From positions 3,756,501-3,820,500 of the forward strand of contig NZ_CP017940.1 in assembly GCF_002764115.1 (NCBI RefSeq): a stretch of 64,000 bases of DNA. Reading direction: 5' to 3'. The translations under genes and the position numbers were made by a program. The notes beneath the pieces are model-generated. The model ran no database searches and had not been told where the DNA came from. It saw only the letters and a program-made list of their open reading frames with translations. The stretch is from Phyllobacterium zundukense. GTDB taxonomy: Bacteria > Pseudomonadota > Alphaproteobacteria > Rhizobiales > Rhizobiaceae. Numbering within the stretch: the first letter of the stretch is position 1; every line of letters starts with the position of its first letter. Positions 27,229 to 36,263 of this stretch are shown here, piece after piece.

Positions 27229-29643
27229 TTAGCCCCGCAACACACCGCCGGTCTGCTTGCTGACGCTCTCGACAACGCGTCTGGTCAGCGCTTCCAGGTC
27301 CTCATCGTTCAAGGTGCGCTCCTGCGGCTGGATCGCCACCTCGATTGCCACGGACTTCTTGCCCTCGCCAAGGGATGCACCTTCGAACAGATCGAAGACC
27401 TGAACGCCGGTGATCAGCTTCTTGTCCCCGGCGAGTGCCGCCCGGACAATGGCGCCCGCTTCCACGGACTTGTCGACGATGAACGCGAAATCGCGGCGCA
27501 CCGCCTGGAAATCCGAAAGGTTGAGCGCCGGCTTGGTGCGGGTCGCCTTCTGCTTTGGCTCGGGGATGGCGTCGATGAATACTTCGAAGCCGCAGAGACT
27601 GCCTGCCACGTCGAGCGTTTCCAGGGTCTTCGGGTGAAACTCGCCGAAGGTTCCGAGAATGACCTTGGGGCCGAGCTTGATCGTGCCGGAGCGACCCGGA
27701 TGATACCAGGCCGGTCCGCCGCTTTCGATCTGCAGCTTGTCCACCGGTGCCCCGGATGCTTCGAGCACCGCCAGCGCATCGGCCTTGGCATCGAAAACGC
27801 CAACTGTCGCGGCATTGCCCGCCCAGTGACGGCCCGAGCCTTCCAGCCTCGCCGTTCCGCGGCGAACGCCAGCAGCAACGCGGCGCTGCGCTTCCGGCGT
27901 ATTGCCCTCATAGGTGCCCGAGACCTCGAACAGCGCCAGGTCATTGAAGCCACGATCGGCATTGCGCTGTGCGGCGGCAAGCAGGCCAGGCAGCAGCGAC
28001 GGGCGCATGTCGGACATGTCGGCCGCGATGGGGTTGGCAAGCTTCAGTTCCGGCTGGCCGCCGCCGAAAGCCCTGGCGGAATCTTCGGAAATGAACGACC
28101 AGGTGACCGCTTCCATCATGCCTCGCGAGGCGAGCGCACGCCGCGCATTGCGGGTGCGGATCTGCAGCGTCGTTAGTATCTTGCCGTTCACTGCCGCATG
28201 GCTGAGCAGCGGCTGCGGATCGATGCGATCGACGCCATGGATACGCATGACTTCTTCGACCAGATCCGCCTTGCCATCGATATCCAGGCGCCATGACGGC
28301 ACCACGACATCCACAAGCTCTCCTTTACCCTGCGGCACGAAGCCGAGACGCGACAGAATATCGAGGCCGGTCTCGGCCGGTACATCGATGCCGGTAAGAC
28401 GTTTGACCTCAGAGGCCGGAAACTGAACGGTTTTCGGCGCATGGCCCTTATAGCCAACAAGCTGCGTCTCGGAGGGCGTTCCGCCACAGAAATCGAGGAC
28501 CAGCTGCGTGGCAAGTTCAAGGCCGGGAACCATGAACTCCGGATCGACGCCGCGCTCGAAACGGTAACGCGCGTCGGTGATGATACCAAGCGTCCTACCC
28601 GTGCGGGCAATGTTCATCGCATCCCAAAGCGCCGATTCAACCACGACATTGGTGGTATTCTCATCGCAGCCGGAATGTTCGCCGCCCATGATCCCGCCGA
28701 TCGATTCAACGCCATCAGCGTCGGCGATCACGACATTGTCCGGCCCCAGCGTGTATTCCTTGCCGTTGAGACCGAGAATTTGCTCCCCTGCCCTGGCGCG
28801 GCGTACGGTAAGGCCGCCCTCGACCTTGTCCGCGTCGAAAACGTGCAGTGGACGGCCACGGTCGAAGGTCAGGTAATTGGTGATATCGACCAGTGCATTG
28901 ATCGGGCGCAGGCCAATGGCGATCAGCCGCTGCTGCAGCCATTTCGGGCTGTGACCATTCTTTACGCCCCTGATCGTGCGCCAGGCGAAACCTGGGCAAA
29001 GATGTTTATCGTCGCCGAGCTCGAGCGAGACATTGACCTGCGCCGGGCCAGCACCTTTGACAGGTTCGATCGGCTGGCTCTTGAGGGTGCCGAGACCCGC
29101 CGCGGCAAGATCGCGGGCAATGCCGTAAACACTCGTGCAGTCCGGGCGGTTCGGCGTGAGGTTGATCTCGATGACAGGATCGTCCAATCCAGCATAGGCG
29201 GCGAAGCTCGTGCCGACCGGTGCATCCGCCGGCAGGTCGATAATCCCGTTGTGCTCATCCGACATCTGCAGTTCGCGCTCGGAGCACATCATGCCATGGC
29301 TCTCGACGCCGCGAATCTTGCCGACCGACAAGGTCAGATCGATGCCCGGGACATAGGCGCCCGGCGCAGCGAAGGCGCCAATCAGGCCAGCGCGTGCGTT
29401 GGGCGCGCCGCAGACAACCTGCAGCGGCTTGCCGTCGCCCGTATCGACGGTGAGGACCTGCAGCTTGTCGGCATCGGGGTGCCGGGAAGCCGTCAATACC
29501 TTGGCGATGACGAAGGGCTTGAGCGCGGCCTTGTCGTCAAGAGATTCGACCTCCAGACCGATCATGGTCAGGGTCTCGACGATCTTGTCGAGCGAAGCCT
29601 CGGTCTCGAGATGATCTTTTAGCCAGGAGAGTGTGAATTTCAT
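27229..29643 (-). CDS. pheT: Phenylalanyl-tRNA synthetase beta subunit
   Basis: Beta chain of the (alpha-beta)2 enzyme that charges tRNA-Phe. The 804-residue length is standard. An N-terminal B1 region ([14 protein letters not shown]) precedes an OB-fold tRNA-binding insertion ([20 protein letters not shown]), the B3/B4 editing domain ([23 protein letters not shown] further on), B5 ([14 protein letters not shown]) and the C-terminal anticodon-binding domain ([19 protein letters not shown]). It follows the ASCH gene by 21 bases. Confidence 0.98.
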   Translation of the reverse strand: MKFTLSWLKDHLETEASLDKIVETLTMIGLEVESLDDKAALKPFVIAKVLTASRHPDADKLQVLTVDTGDGKPLQVVCGAPNARAGLIGAFAAPGAYVPGIDLTLSVGKIRGVESHGMMCSERELQMSDEHNGIIDLPADAPVGTSFAAYAGLDDPVIEINLTPNRPDCTSVYGIARDLAAAGLGTLKSQPIEPVKGAGPAQVNVSLELGDDKHLCPGFAWRTIRGVKNGHSPKWLQQRLIAIGLRPINALVDITNYLTFDRGRPLHVFDADKVEGGLTVRRARAGEQILGLNGKEYTLGPDNVVIADADGVESIGGIMGGEHSGCDENTTNVVVESALWDAMNIARTGRTLGIITDARYRFERGVDPEFMVPGLELATQLVLDFCGGTPSETQLVGYKGHAPKTVQFPASEVKRLTGIDVPAETGLDILSRLGFVPQGKGELVDVVVPSWRLDIDGKADLVEEVMRIHGVDRIDPQPLLSHAAVNGKILTTLQIRTRNARRALASRGMMEAVTWSFISEDSARAFGGGQPELKLANPIAADMSDMRPSLLPGLLAAAQRNADRGFNDLALFEVSGTYEGNTPEAQRRVAAGVRRGTARLEGSGRHWAGNAATVGVFDAKADALAVLEASGAPVDKLQIESGGPAWYHPGRSGTIKLGPKVILGTFGEFHPKTLETLDVAGSLCGFEVFIDAIPEPKQKATRTKPALNLSDFQAVRRDFAFIVDKSVEAGAIVRAALAGDKKLITGVQVFDLFEGASLGEGKKSVAIEVAIQPQERTLNDEDLEALTRRVVESVSKQTGGVLRG

Positions 29644-29664
29644 GATTTCACTCGTTTCTCGATT

Positions 29665-30075
29665 TTAGCGTTTGAGGATTTCGACGAGGCGAAACCGCTC
29701 ACACAGAAGGTCCATGTCCGGCGAAAAACCGCCATTGCGACGAAAATAGCTCTCGTGATCGTGCCGCCACTGTTCGAGCGTGGCAGCGCCTTCACCCTCG
29801 TCGCGGGCAAAGGCTGAATCGACCTCGTCGAAACGGCGATAGGTGACCTCGACGGTCTCGATGACCGCCGCTGGCTTGCCCGCACCGTCGAGCACCACAT
29901 CACGCCGGCCCACGACAGGCTTGTCGGCACTGTCCCCGGCATAGTCACGCAATGCAGCACAGGTCGCCGTCTTCTTGCCCGCAAGCACAAGCGCCAGCAA
30001 TTCGTCGGCAAGCGTGGGAGAATCGCCGAATGCGAACGTCACCGCATCCCTGTACTGCTCGGGCAGTCCGCTCAC
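29665..30075 (-). CDS. ASCH domain-containing protein between pheS and pheT
   Basis: Cytoplasmic 136-residue protein with a PUA-like ASCH fold, predicted to bind RNA or act on nucleosides (some members are N4-acetylcytidine amidohydrolases). The conserved core [21 protein letters not shown] near residues 22-42 contains the GKKTAT motif; [24 protein letters not shown] follows. The GTG start overlaps the pheS stop by four bases (GTGA), so it is translationally coupled to pheS. Location inside a synthetase operon hints at an RNA-linked role, but the function is unknown. Confidence 0.88.
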   Translation of the reverse strand: MSGLPEQYRDAVTFAFGDSPTLADELLALVLAGKKTATCAALRDYAGDSADKPVVGRRDVVLDGAGKPAAVIETVEVTYRRFDEVDSAFARDEGEGAATLEQWRHDHESYFRRNGGFSPDMDLLCERFRLVEILKR

Positions 30076-31154
30076 GCGCTCAGGCCCCCAAAAAGCGTCG
30101 GCATGTCGAGAGGACGGAAGCCGTAGTGCTGCAACCAGCGGACATCGGCATCGAAGAAGGCCCGCAGGTCCGGCATGCCGTATTTCAACATGGCGATGCG
30201 ATCGATGCCCATGCCCCAGGCAAAGCCCTGATATTCATCCGGATCGAGCCCGCCGGCACGCAGCACGTTCGGATGCACCATGCCGCAGCCAAGAATCTCC
30301 ATCCAGTCCGTACCTTCGCCGAACTTCACTTCCTTGCCGGAGCGGTCGCATTGGATATCGACTTCAAGCGACGGTTCGGTGAACGGGAAATAGGACGGGC
30401 GGAAACGCATCTTCAGCGATGGCACCTCGAAGAACGCCTTACAGAACTCTTCCAGCACCCACTTCATGTTGGCAACATTGGCAGTCTTGTCGATGACGAG
30501 GCCTTCCACCTGATGGAACATCGGCGAGTGGGTGGCGTCGCTATCCATGCGATAGGTCTTGCCCGGAATGACGATGCGGATCGGCGGCTTCTGGCTTTCC
30601 ATGGTGCGGATCTGCACCGGGCTCGTATGGGTGCGCAGGACACGCCGCTCACCATTCTCATCCGGATTGAAGAAGAACGTGTCGTGCATCTCGCGCGCCG
30701 GATGGCCTTCCGGGAAATTCAGCGCGGTGAAATTGTAATAGTCCGTCTCGATATCCGGACCTTCGGCAATGGAGAAACCCATATCGGCGAAGATCGCCGT
30801 GATTTCGTCGACAACCTGGCTGATCGGATGAATGCGGCCGCGCTCGGCCGGCGCTGCACGCACGGGAAGCGAAACGTCGACCTTTTCCTTTTCGAGGCGC
30901 GAGGCGATCGCGACATCCTTGAGCGCGCTCTTGCGAGCGGTCAGCGCTTCGGTGATACGGTTCTTCAGCCCGTTGATGGCCGGGCCCTGGGACTGGCGTT
31001 CTTCCGGCGACATCGACCCTAGGGACTTCAGCTTTTCCGAGATCGAGCCCTTCTTGCCCAGAGCGGCGACGCGAACAGCCTCGATGGCCGCTTCATCATT
31101 CGCTGCCTCAATCTGCGCGGCAAGCACGCTTTCCAATTGTACCAGATCGTCCAT
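30072..31154 (-). CDS. pheS: Phenylalanyl-tRNA synthetase alpha subunit
   Basis: Catalytic class-II subunit that activates phenylalanine and transfers it to tRNA-Phe. The 360-residue protein has an N-terminal coiled coil (about 1-85), motif 2 HDTFFF-type segment [25 protein letters not shown], the phenylalanine-pocket region [18 protein letters not shown] and motif 3 [17 protein letters not shown]. It is preceded by a terminator that separates it from rplT and is coupled to the ASCH gene. Confidence 0.98.
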   Translation of the reverse strand: MDDLVQLESVLAAQIEAANDEAAIEAVRVAALGKKGSISEKLKSLGSMSPEERQSQGPAINGLKNRITEALTARKSALKDVAIASRLEKEKVDVSLPVRAAPAERGRIHPISQVVDEITAIFADMGFSIAEGPDIETDYYNFTALNFPEGHPAREMHDTFFFNPDENGERRVLRTHTSPVQIRTMESQKPPIRIVIPGKTYRMDSDATHSPMFHQVEGLVIDKTANVANMKWVLEEFCKAFFEVPSLKMRFRPSYFPFTEPSLEVDIQCDRSGKEVKFGEGTDWMEILGCGMVHPNVLRAGGLDPDEYQGFAWGMGIDRIAMLKYGMPDLRAFFDADVRWLQHYGFRPLDMPTLFGGLSA

Positions 31155-31213
31155 GGTTCTTCACCCGTTTCGCGGTTTGCGACTAACTGATCGTCATCGT
31201 GCAGAAAATTGAA

Positions 31214-31244
31214 AAACCCGCGCCAGCCGAGCCAGCGCGGGTTT
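31214..31244 (-). terminator. Terminator or attenuator between rplT and pheS
   Basis: Stem AAACCCGCGC/GCGCGGGTTT with an 11-base loop; on the minus strand it runs into a TTTTT tract. It lies 45 bases after rplT and 60 bases before pheS, so it ends the ribosomal-protein transcript and could attenuate pheS transcription. Confidence 0.85.
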
Positions 31245-31288
31245 CCCAAGTCTAAATTTCCGAAAATGCTTTGGGAGCGGCGGCTGGC

Positions 31289-31690
31289 TTAGCGGACAGC
31301 GCCTTCAAAAGCGTTCGGAGTGGTGTTCTTGAGGTATTCAAGCGCCTTCTTGGCCGAAGCCACGAGTGCACCAAATGCTTCCGGCTCGTGGATCGCGAGA
31401 TCCGACAGAACCTTGCGGTCAACCTCGATACCCGTCTTGCTCAGACCGTCGATGAAACGGCTGTAGGTCAGGCCATGTTCACGCACAGCGGCGTTGATAC
31501 GCTGGGTCCAGAGCGCGCGGAACGTGCGCTTCTTGTTCTTGCGGTCGCGATAAGCGTACTGCTTTGAACGATCGACAGCGGCCTTGGCGGTCTTGATGGT
31601 ATTCTTGCGGCGGCCACGGAAACCCTCGGCCTGCTTCAGAACTTTTTTATGCTTGGCGTGAGACGTAACGCCCCGTTTTACACGTGCCAT
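31289..31690 (-). CDS. rplT: 50S ribosomal protein L20
   Basis: Essential assembly protein of the large ribosomal subunit; in many bacteria it also represses the rpmI-rplT mRNA. The 133-residue basic protein begins [20 protein letters not shown] and contains [20 protein letters not shown] and [19 protein letters not shown], all hallmark segments. AAGGAGATCAT precedes the ATG. The 78-base gap to rpmI contains a hairpin that recurs near trpB. Confidence 0.98.
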   Translation of the reverse strand: MARVKRGVTSHAKHKKVLKQAEGFRGRRKNTIKTAKAAVDRSKQYAYRDRKNKKRTFRALWTQRINAAVREHGLTYSRFIDGLSKTGIEVDRKVLSDLAIHEPEAFGALVASAKKALEYLKNTTPNAFEGAVR

Positions 31691-31719
31691 GATATGATCT
31701 CCTTAACTTAAGGCTCCCT

Positions 31720-31747
31720 GTCATTTCTTTCGAAATGACCGCCTCTT
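31720..31747. repeat. Dispersed hairpin repeat, copy 1 (rpmI-rplT gap)
   Basis: GTCATTTC at 31720-31727 and GAAATGAC at 31732-31739 form an 8-bp stem with loop TTTC, followed by CGCCTCTT. The same stem and flank appear in the opposite orientation at 38387-38413. Confidence 0.7.
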
Positions 31748-31768
31748 GGGTGGATAACGTCGCCCGGA

Positions 31769-31969
31769 TCAGAGCCCGTTGGGCAGGAACTTCTTCACGA
31801 TTTTCGCATCGGCATCGGAGAGGACCATGGTCCCGCGTGCGTCACGAATGAATTTGTTCGAACGTTTGATCATGCCATGGCGTTTGCCAGCGGCGGCGGC
31901 TTTGATTTTGCCAGTCCCGGTGATCTTGAACCGTTTCTTGGCAGCAGACTTGGTCTTCATCTTGGGCAT
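31769..31969 (-). CDS. rpmI: 50S ribosomal protein L35
   Basis: Small basic protein of the large ribosomal subunit, 66 residues: [20 protein letters not shown], then [31 protein letters not shown] precedes the ATG. It is first of the rpmI-rplT pair; infC lies further upstream but is separated by a membrane protein gene and terminators. Confidence 0.97.
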   Translation of the reverse strand: MPKMKTKSAAKKRFKITGTGKIKAAAAGKRHGMIKRSNKFIRDARGTMVLSDADAKIVKKFLPNGL

Positions 31970-31993
31970 TTTGCTACTCCTAATCTTATGAGT

Positions 31994-32020
31994 CCCGCTT
32001 CGCTCTTTCAGAGCTTCGGG
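31994..32020 (-). promoter_or_regulatory. Leader hairpin upstream of rpmI
   Basis: CCCG...GCTC-TTTCA-GAGC...CGGG forms a two-part hairpin in the 5' leader just before the rpmI ribosome-binding site. It could be an L20 target or a processing site; this is inferred from position only. Confidence 0.35.
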
Positions 32021-32064
32021 TCTCTTGTTTTAACTTCAGGCCGACCAAAGCCCGAAAGCATACA

Positions 32065-32096
32065 AAACCGCCACGGCATGCCCTGCCGGGCGGTTT
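32065..32096 (-). terminator. Hairpin terminator or attenuator between the methyltransferase-like gene and rpmI
   Basis: Stem AAACCGCC/GGCGGTTT enclosing a second stem CGGCA/TGCCG. On the minus strand it ends in GGTTTTG. It lies 67 bases beyond the upstream gene's stop and 96 bases before rpmI. Confidence 0.65.
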
Positions 32097-32163
32097 GAAC
32101 GCGGCCTTATTACCAGAAGCCTGAAAAAGCGCAACAGTTGAATCGCGATAGCCGGCGAAAAGC

Positions 32164-32787
32164 TCAGTAAAGCCGCAGCAGAACGGGCAGAACGTGGGTC
32201 ACCTGCAGATACTCGACGAATTCCAACAGCGGATAGGAAACGAAAAACACCAGTCCATCAAAAAACGTCTTGTAGAGCATGGAAGCCTTGACGCTGAGGA
32301 CGTCGGCTTCCTTGTAAAGCGAAAGCTTCGGGAAAAAACGCGGCACCTCGCGCTTGTAGGCGCTGTAGGTCTCGCCGAACATATTCTCCAGATAGCCCTC
32401 CTCTGCCACGATGACAAAGTGGAATGCCAAATAGCAAAGGGCGGCAAGCACCAGCGCCACAGTCAGGCTACCAGTTAACATGCCAATGCCCGCCGCGCCC
32501 AGCGTGCTGAACACGTACAGTGGATTGCGGCTCATCGAATAGGGTCCGAGGCGGACAATCTCCGCGCTCTTGCGCCCGCCAATGTAAAGCGTGCACCACA
32601 TCCGGCCGAGGATGGCGAGGACGATCACCCCGATCCCGAAATCCTCGATATATTCGTGCGTCCAGTCATTGTCCCACGCCGAGCGAATCGTGAGCAGGGC
32701 GACGAGGATCAGCCCGATGACGACGGCTATTGCGATGCGCCTGCGCTGTTGAAAACGGGACATTTCTTTGGGGGTATTCAGCGCCAT
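32164..32787 (-). CDS. Isoprenylcysteine carboxyl methyltransferase-like membrane protein
   Basis: Integral membrane protein of 207 residues of the ICMT/phospholipid methyltransferase (PEMT) family. Hydrophobic segments include IAIAVVIGLILVALLTI, FGIGVIVLAILGRMWCTLYI and MLTGSLTVALVLAALCYLAF. The family motif is RLGPYSMSRNPLYVFSTLG, and the C-terminal SAM-region signature is VAEEGYLENMFGETYSAYKREVPRF. The ATG at 32787 is preferred over an upstream TTG. It sits between infC and rpmI-rplT, which are contiguous in many bacteria. The methyl acceptor is unknown. Confidence 0.85.
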   Translation of the reverse strand: MALNTPKEMSRFQQRRRIAIAVVIGLILVALLTIRSAWDNDWTHEYIEDFGIGVIVLAILGRMWCTLYIGGRKSAEIVRLGPYSMSRNPLYVFSTLGAAGIGMLTGSLTVALVLAALCYLAFHFVIVAEEGYLENMFGETYSAYKREVPRFFPKLSLYKEADVLSVKASMLYKTFFDGLVFFVSYPLLEFVEYLQVTHVLPVLLRLY

Positions 32788-32818
32788 TCCGGCCCTCGAC
32801 TCTGGATCGTTCAAGACA

Positions 32819-32840
32819 AAAGCCGCCCGAAGGCGGCTTT
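32819..32840 (-). terminator. Rho-independent terminator after infC
   Basis: Stem AAAGCCGCC/GGCGGCTTT closed by a four-base loop (TTCG on the minus strand), ending GGCTTTTG, 21 bases after the infC stop. Confidence 0.88.
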
Positions 32841-32861
32841 GATCTTAAAACGTAGTTCTTT

Positions 32862-33398
32862 TTAGCGCGGCGCCAGAACCATCATCATCTGGCGGCCTTC
32901 GAGCCTTGGCTCGGCTTCGACCTTGGAAATCTCGACCGTGTCCTCCTTGACCCGGTCGAGCAACCGCATGCCGAGTTCCTGGTGGGCCATTTCACGACCG
33001 CGGAAACGCAATGTCACCTTGACCTTGTCGCCTTCGTCGAAGAAACGCTTGATCGCCTTCATCTTCACATCATAGTCATGTGTGTCGATGTTCGGCCGCA
33101 TCTTGATTTCTTTGATTTCGACCGTCTTCTGCTTCTTGCGCGCTTCGGCAGCTTTCTTCTGGCCCTGGTACTTCAGTTTCCCAAGGTCAACGATCTTGCA
33201 CACCGGCGGTTCAGCATTGGGCACGATCTCGACGAGATCGAGTCCAGCCTCATCGGCCATGGCCAATGCTGCTTGTATGGTGACGATGCCGTGGTTTTCA
33301 CCTTCGGCATCAATGAGCTGTACCTGGGGTACCCGGATATCACGGTTGGAACGAGGTCCATCTTTCTGGACCACCTGTGCTCTAAAGGGTCGGCGAAT
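32862..33398 (-). CDS. infC: Translation initiation factor IF-3 with ATT start codon
   Basis: Binds the 30S subunit, blocks premature 50S joining and proofreads the start codon. The 178-residue protein reads (ATT)[19 protein letters not shown], then [36 protein letters not shown] and [17 protein letters not shown]. From an internal GTG at 33374 it would lack the conserved RRPFRA N-terminus. The AAGGAG ribosome-binding site is positioned for the ATT at 33398. Rare ATT starts are a known feature of infC and allow IF-3 to repress its own translation. Confidence 0.95.
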   Translation of the reverse strand: MRRPFRAQVVQKDGPRSNRDIRVPQVQLIDAEGENHGIVTIQAALAMADEAGLDLVEIVPNAEPPVCKIVDLGKLKYQGQKKAAEARKKQKTVEIKEIKMRPNIDTHDYDVKMKAIKRFFDEGDKVKVTLRFRGREMAHQELGMRLLDRVKEDTVEISKVEAEPRLEGRQMMMVLAPR

Positions 33399-33413
33399 GG
33401 CAGTAGTCTCCTT
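33396..33413 (-). promoter_or_regulatory. infC ribosome-binding site and ATT start codon
   Basis: AAGGAG (33408-33413) is followed by nine bases and then ATT at 33396-33398. No ATG or GTG is in phase at this distance. This fixes the non-canonical start. Confidence 0.85.
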
Positions 33414-33611
33414 GAATTATTTCGGTCACGCAAATAGCACCGTAAGACCGTAGCCGCAATGCTTATGCTGCGCTGGCCCATGCCAATATCATTTTTTTCA
33501 GGATAAATCACCCAAATCAAACATAGGATTATTTGAGTTTTATGCAATGTTGCAGACTTTATCGATGTAATTTGCCATGGCAAAAGGCAGATCATCGACC
33601 GGAGTCTGCAT

Positions 33612-34403
33612 ATGAATACATCGCCGCCACAGTTTCTTGAGGTCAACGGGACAAATATTGCGCTGCGCCAGCGTGCCGGGCACAGCCCCGGCATCGTCTG
33701 GCTTGGCGGCTACCGTTCGGACATGCTCGGCACGAAGGCCGAATGGCTCGATCAGTATGCGTGCGAGAGAGGGCTGGCATTCCTCCGGCACGATTATTCC
33801 GGTCACGGGGAATCCGGTGGAGAATTCCGCGATGGCACAATTTCCATATGGCTCGAACAGAGTCTCGCGATCTTCCGCCAATTTTCTTCCGGGCCGCAGA
33901 TCCTCGTTGGCTCGTCCATGGGGGGCTGGATTGCCCTACGCCTTATCCAGGAGCTGCAAAAGTCGGGTGAACGTGAACGCGTCGCCGGTCTCGTCCTGAT
34001 TGCGCCTGCGCCTGACTTCACTTCTGAACTCGTCGAGCCGCAGCTCACCCATGACCAGCGGCGGCAGATCGCCGAGCTTGGCTATATGGAAGAGCCGTCG
34101 GATTATTCGCCCGAACCCTATATCTATACCAAGGCGCTGCTTGAAGATGGCAAGGCCAACCAGGTGCTCAGGGGCGTCATCCAGACCGATTGCCCCGTTC
34201 ACATTCTCCAGGGAATGGAAGACCGGGATGTCCCCTACAGCCACGCTCTGCGGCTGGTGGATCACCTGCCTGTCGATGATGTCACAATCACGCTGGTGCG
34301 CGACGGCGATCATCGCCTGTCCCGCCCCCAGGACCTTAAACTTCTAACGAGAACCGTGTCTTCAATGGTCGAGCGTTCAAAAGCACTTCATTCCATCCAA
34401 TAA
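33612..34403 (+). CDS. Alpha/beta hydrolase
   Basis: Serine hydrolase of 263 residues with the alpha/beta fold. The oxyanion/HG area is GIVWLGGYRSDM, the nucleophile elbow is ILVGSSMGGWIALRL with Ser near 101, the acid is Asp in LQGMEDRDVPYSHAL and the base is His in VRDGDHRLSRPQDL. The FLRHDYSGHGESGGEFRDGTI segment matches the group related to mammalian ABHD10 and palmitoyl thioesterases. No signal peptide is present. It lies 25 bases before the benE-like gene, so co-transcription is possible. The substrate is unknown. Confidence 0.9.
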   Translation: MNTSPPQFLEVNGTNIALRQRAGHSPGIVWLGGYRSDMLGTKAEWLDQYACERGLAFLRHDYSGHGESGGEFRDGTISIWLEQSLAIFRQFSSGPQILVGSSMGGWIALRLIQELQKSGERERVAGLVLIAPAPDFTSELVEPQLTHDQRRQIAELGYMEEPSDYSPEPYIYTKALLEDGKANQVLRGVIQTDCPVHILQGMEDRDVPYSHALRLVDHLPVDDVTITLVRDGDHRLSRPQDLKLLTRTVSSMVERSKALHSIQ

Positions 34404-34428
34404 ATCTCCCACATGTCAGGTTCTTGCC

Positions 34429-35574
34429 ATGCGCTTCTCCGTGATTGCTTCTGCCGTCGTCGCTGCCGTTGTCGGGTTTGGCGGAACGCTTGCGCTCATC
34501 ATCGCGGCCGCACAGGCGCTTGGAGCGACGCAAGCCGAGACTGCAAGCTGGGTGACGGCAGCCTGCCTCTCCATGTTCGTTGCGACGGGTTATTTGAGCT
34601 GGCGCTACAAGATGCCGATCATTGCCGCATGGTCGACGCCTGGACTGGCACTCATCGGCGGCTCGGTCGGCTTCACCATGCAACAGGCGGTCGGTGCCTT
34701 CATCGTGACCGCCATCGCGATCATCATCACCGGGCTGGTCAAGCCAGTCTCGGCTTTTGTTTCGAAAATCCCAGCGTCGATTGCCTCGGGCATGCTGGCA
34801 GGCGTCCTATTTGCATTTCTCACAGGCGCCGCGCGGACGATACCGGTCGACCCGCTCTTCGTGCTGCCGCTTGTCGCGCTGTTCTTCATCATCCGCCTGT
34901 TCAATCCAGCCATGGCCGTGCTTGCGGTGCTTTTCGGGGGCGTTCTCTACGCCTTTCTCAGCGGCCGCGTGGTGAGTGTGCCTGCTATCGAGCTCTCGAC
35001 GCTAACGATGATCATGCCGGTCTTCGACGCGCGTGCCATGATCGGACTCGCTCTGCCGCTTTATCTCGTCACCATGGCATCGCAAAACCTGCCGGGTTTT
35101 GCTGTCCTGCGTGCAGCTGGTTATGAGCCTCCTACTGCCGCCGCGCTCCAGGTTACCGGTCTCGTTTCCCTGATCAGCGCGCCGTTCGGCGCTCACACCA
35201 GCAATATGGCTGCGATTTCTGCTGCGATTTGCACCGGGCCCGACGCTCATCCCGATCCGGAAAAACGCTGGCTGACCGGTCCGTTCTATGCGCTGTCCTA
35301 TCTGATCTTTGCGATATTCGGCGCGTCGCTCGTCGCGCTCTTTGCAGTATTGCCCGCCTCGCTGATCGCCCTCGTGGCAGGTATGGCGCTGATCGGCGCT
35401 TTCACCAACGCTCTGTCGCTGGCCCTCAAGGTCGAGCACGAGCGCCTGGCAGCAATTGTGACCTTTGCGGTCACGGCGTCGGGCATTACGATCGGCGGCA
35501 TCGGCGCGGCCTTCTGGGCACTGGTCGCCGGCCTTCTGGTCGCCGGGCTCGATCACGCAAAGAAACGGGTCTGA
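34429..35574 (+). CDS. benE: BenE family benzoate/H+ symporter
   Basis: Inner-membrane secondary transporter of 381 residues with about twelve hydrophobic segments, starting with VIASAVVAAVVGFGGTLALI. BenE-family blocks include YKMPIIAAWSTPGLALIGG, LPLYLVTMASQNLPGFAVL and FGAHTSNMAAISAAICTGP. Family members import benzoate; no aromatic-degradation genes are nearby, so the true substrate may differ. No clear ribosome-binding site is visible; the start is set by homology to the first helix. Confidence 0.9.
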   Translation: MRFSVIASAVVAAVVGFGGTLALIIAAAQALGATQAETASWVTAACLSMFVATGYLSWRYKMPIIAAWSTPGLALIGGSVGFTMQQAVGAFIVTAIAIIITGLVKPVSAFVSKIPASIASGMLAGVLFAFLTGAARTIPVDPLFVLPLVALFFIIRLFNPAMAVLAVLFGGVLYAFLSGRVVSVPAIELSTLTMIMPVFDARAMIGLALPLYLVTMASQNLPGFAVLRAAGYEPPTAAALQVTGLVSLISAPFGAHTSNMAAISAAICTGPDAHPDPEKRWLTGPFYALSYLIFAIFGASLVALFAVLPASLIALVAGMALIGAFTNALSLALKVEHERLAAIVTFAVTASGITIGGIGAAFWALVAGLLVAGLDHAKKRV

Positions 35575-35690
35575 TTCCAATGCCTTGCCGCATTTGAGAT
35601 CACACTTTCTTGAAAAGCCCCAAATCCTTTCCCATGTCGATATCAATCGACCAATCGGGGTCGGGCTTTCTTGATAGGGAAGGGCTTTCG

Positions 35691-36143
35691 ATGAACAATG
35701 CTGCTTTGATCCGGCCAGGCTGGACACCGGCCACCATCGCTCTGATGATTATCGGTTTCATGCTGTTCTGGCCGCTTGGTTTGGCCATGCTTGCCTATAT
35801 TGTCTGGGGCAATCGTTTCGGCGGCTTCAAGAACGAAATGAGCAATGCGACTGACAATTTCTGCGGTGCATTCCGCCGTCAGCGTCACTCTCATCATTTC
35901 GGCAGAGGACCGTTCGGGACAGGCAACGTTGCCTTTGACGAATGGCGCGAGAAAGAGCTGGAGCGCCTCGACGAAGAGCGCCGCAAGCTCGAGGAAATGC
36001 GTAGCGAGTTTGAAGAGTATGCGCGTGAACTGCGCCGCGCCAAGGACCGCGAAGAATTCGATCGCTTCATGGCCGAGCGGAACGCCGCGCCAAAGAAGCC
36101 TTCCGGCTCCGTTCCTGGCGTGAACGATACTGACGGAGAATAG
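35691..36143 (+). CDS. DUF2852 domain-containing membrane protein
   Basis: Protein of 150 residues with one N-terminal membrane helix (TIALMIIGFMLFWPLGLAML) followed by a cytoplasmic, strongly charged coiled coil (EWREKELERLDEERRKLEEM to KDREEFDRFMAER, about 84-130). This is the alphaproteobacterial DUF2852 arrangement; its function is unknown. The ATG at 35691 is chosen because it places the helix near the start and follows a GGGAAGGG motif; an in-frame ATG at 35610 would add 27 residues. A terminator follows. Confidence 0.85.
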   Translation: MNNAALIRPGWTPATIALMIIGFMLFWPLGLAMLAYIVWGNRFGGFKNEMSNATDNFCGAFRRQRHSHHFGRGPFGTGNVAFDEWREKELERLDEERRKLEEMRSEFEEYARELRRAKDREEFDRFMAERNAAPKKPSGSVPGVNDTDGE

Positions 36144-36196
36144 CGGCTGCTTGCAGTCAGTTCCCTCCAGTCCTGATTGCGAAATGTAGTTCCATG

Positions 36197-36227
36197 GCGG
36201 CGCCTTCCGGCGCCGCTTCTGTTTTGT
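36197..36227 (+). terminator. Terminator after the DUF2852 gene
   Basis: Stem GCGGCGCC/GGCGCCGC with loop TTCC, then TTCTGTTTTG. Confidence 0.75.
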
Positions 36228-36263
36228 CTCACCGCTTTTGTTCGAATCAACTAATGTGATCTC

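Noticed and set aside
28441..29622. 393-codon open frame on the plus strand opposite pheT
   Set aside because: It is a shadow of pheT; its composition lacks protein-like hydrophobic patterning.
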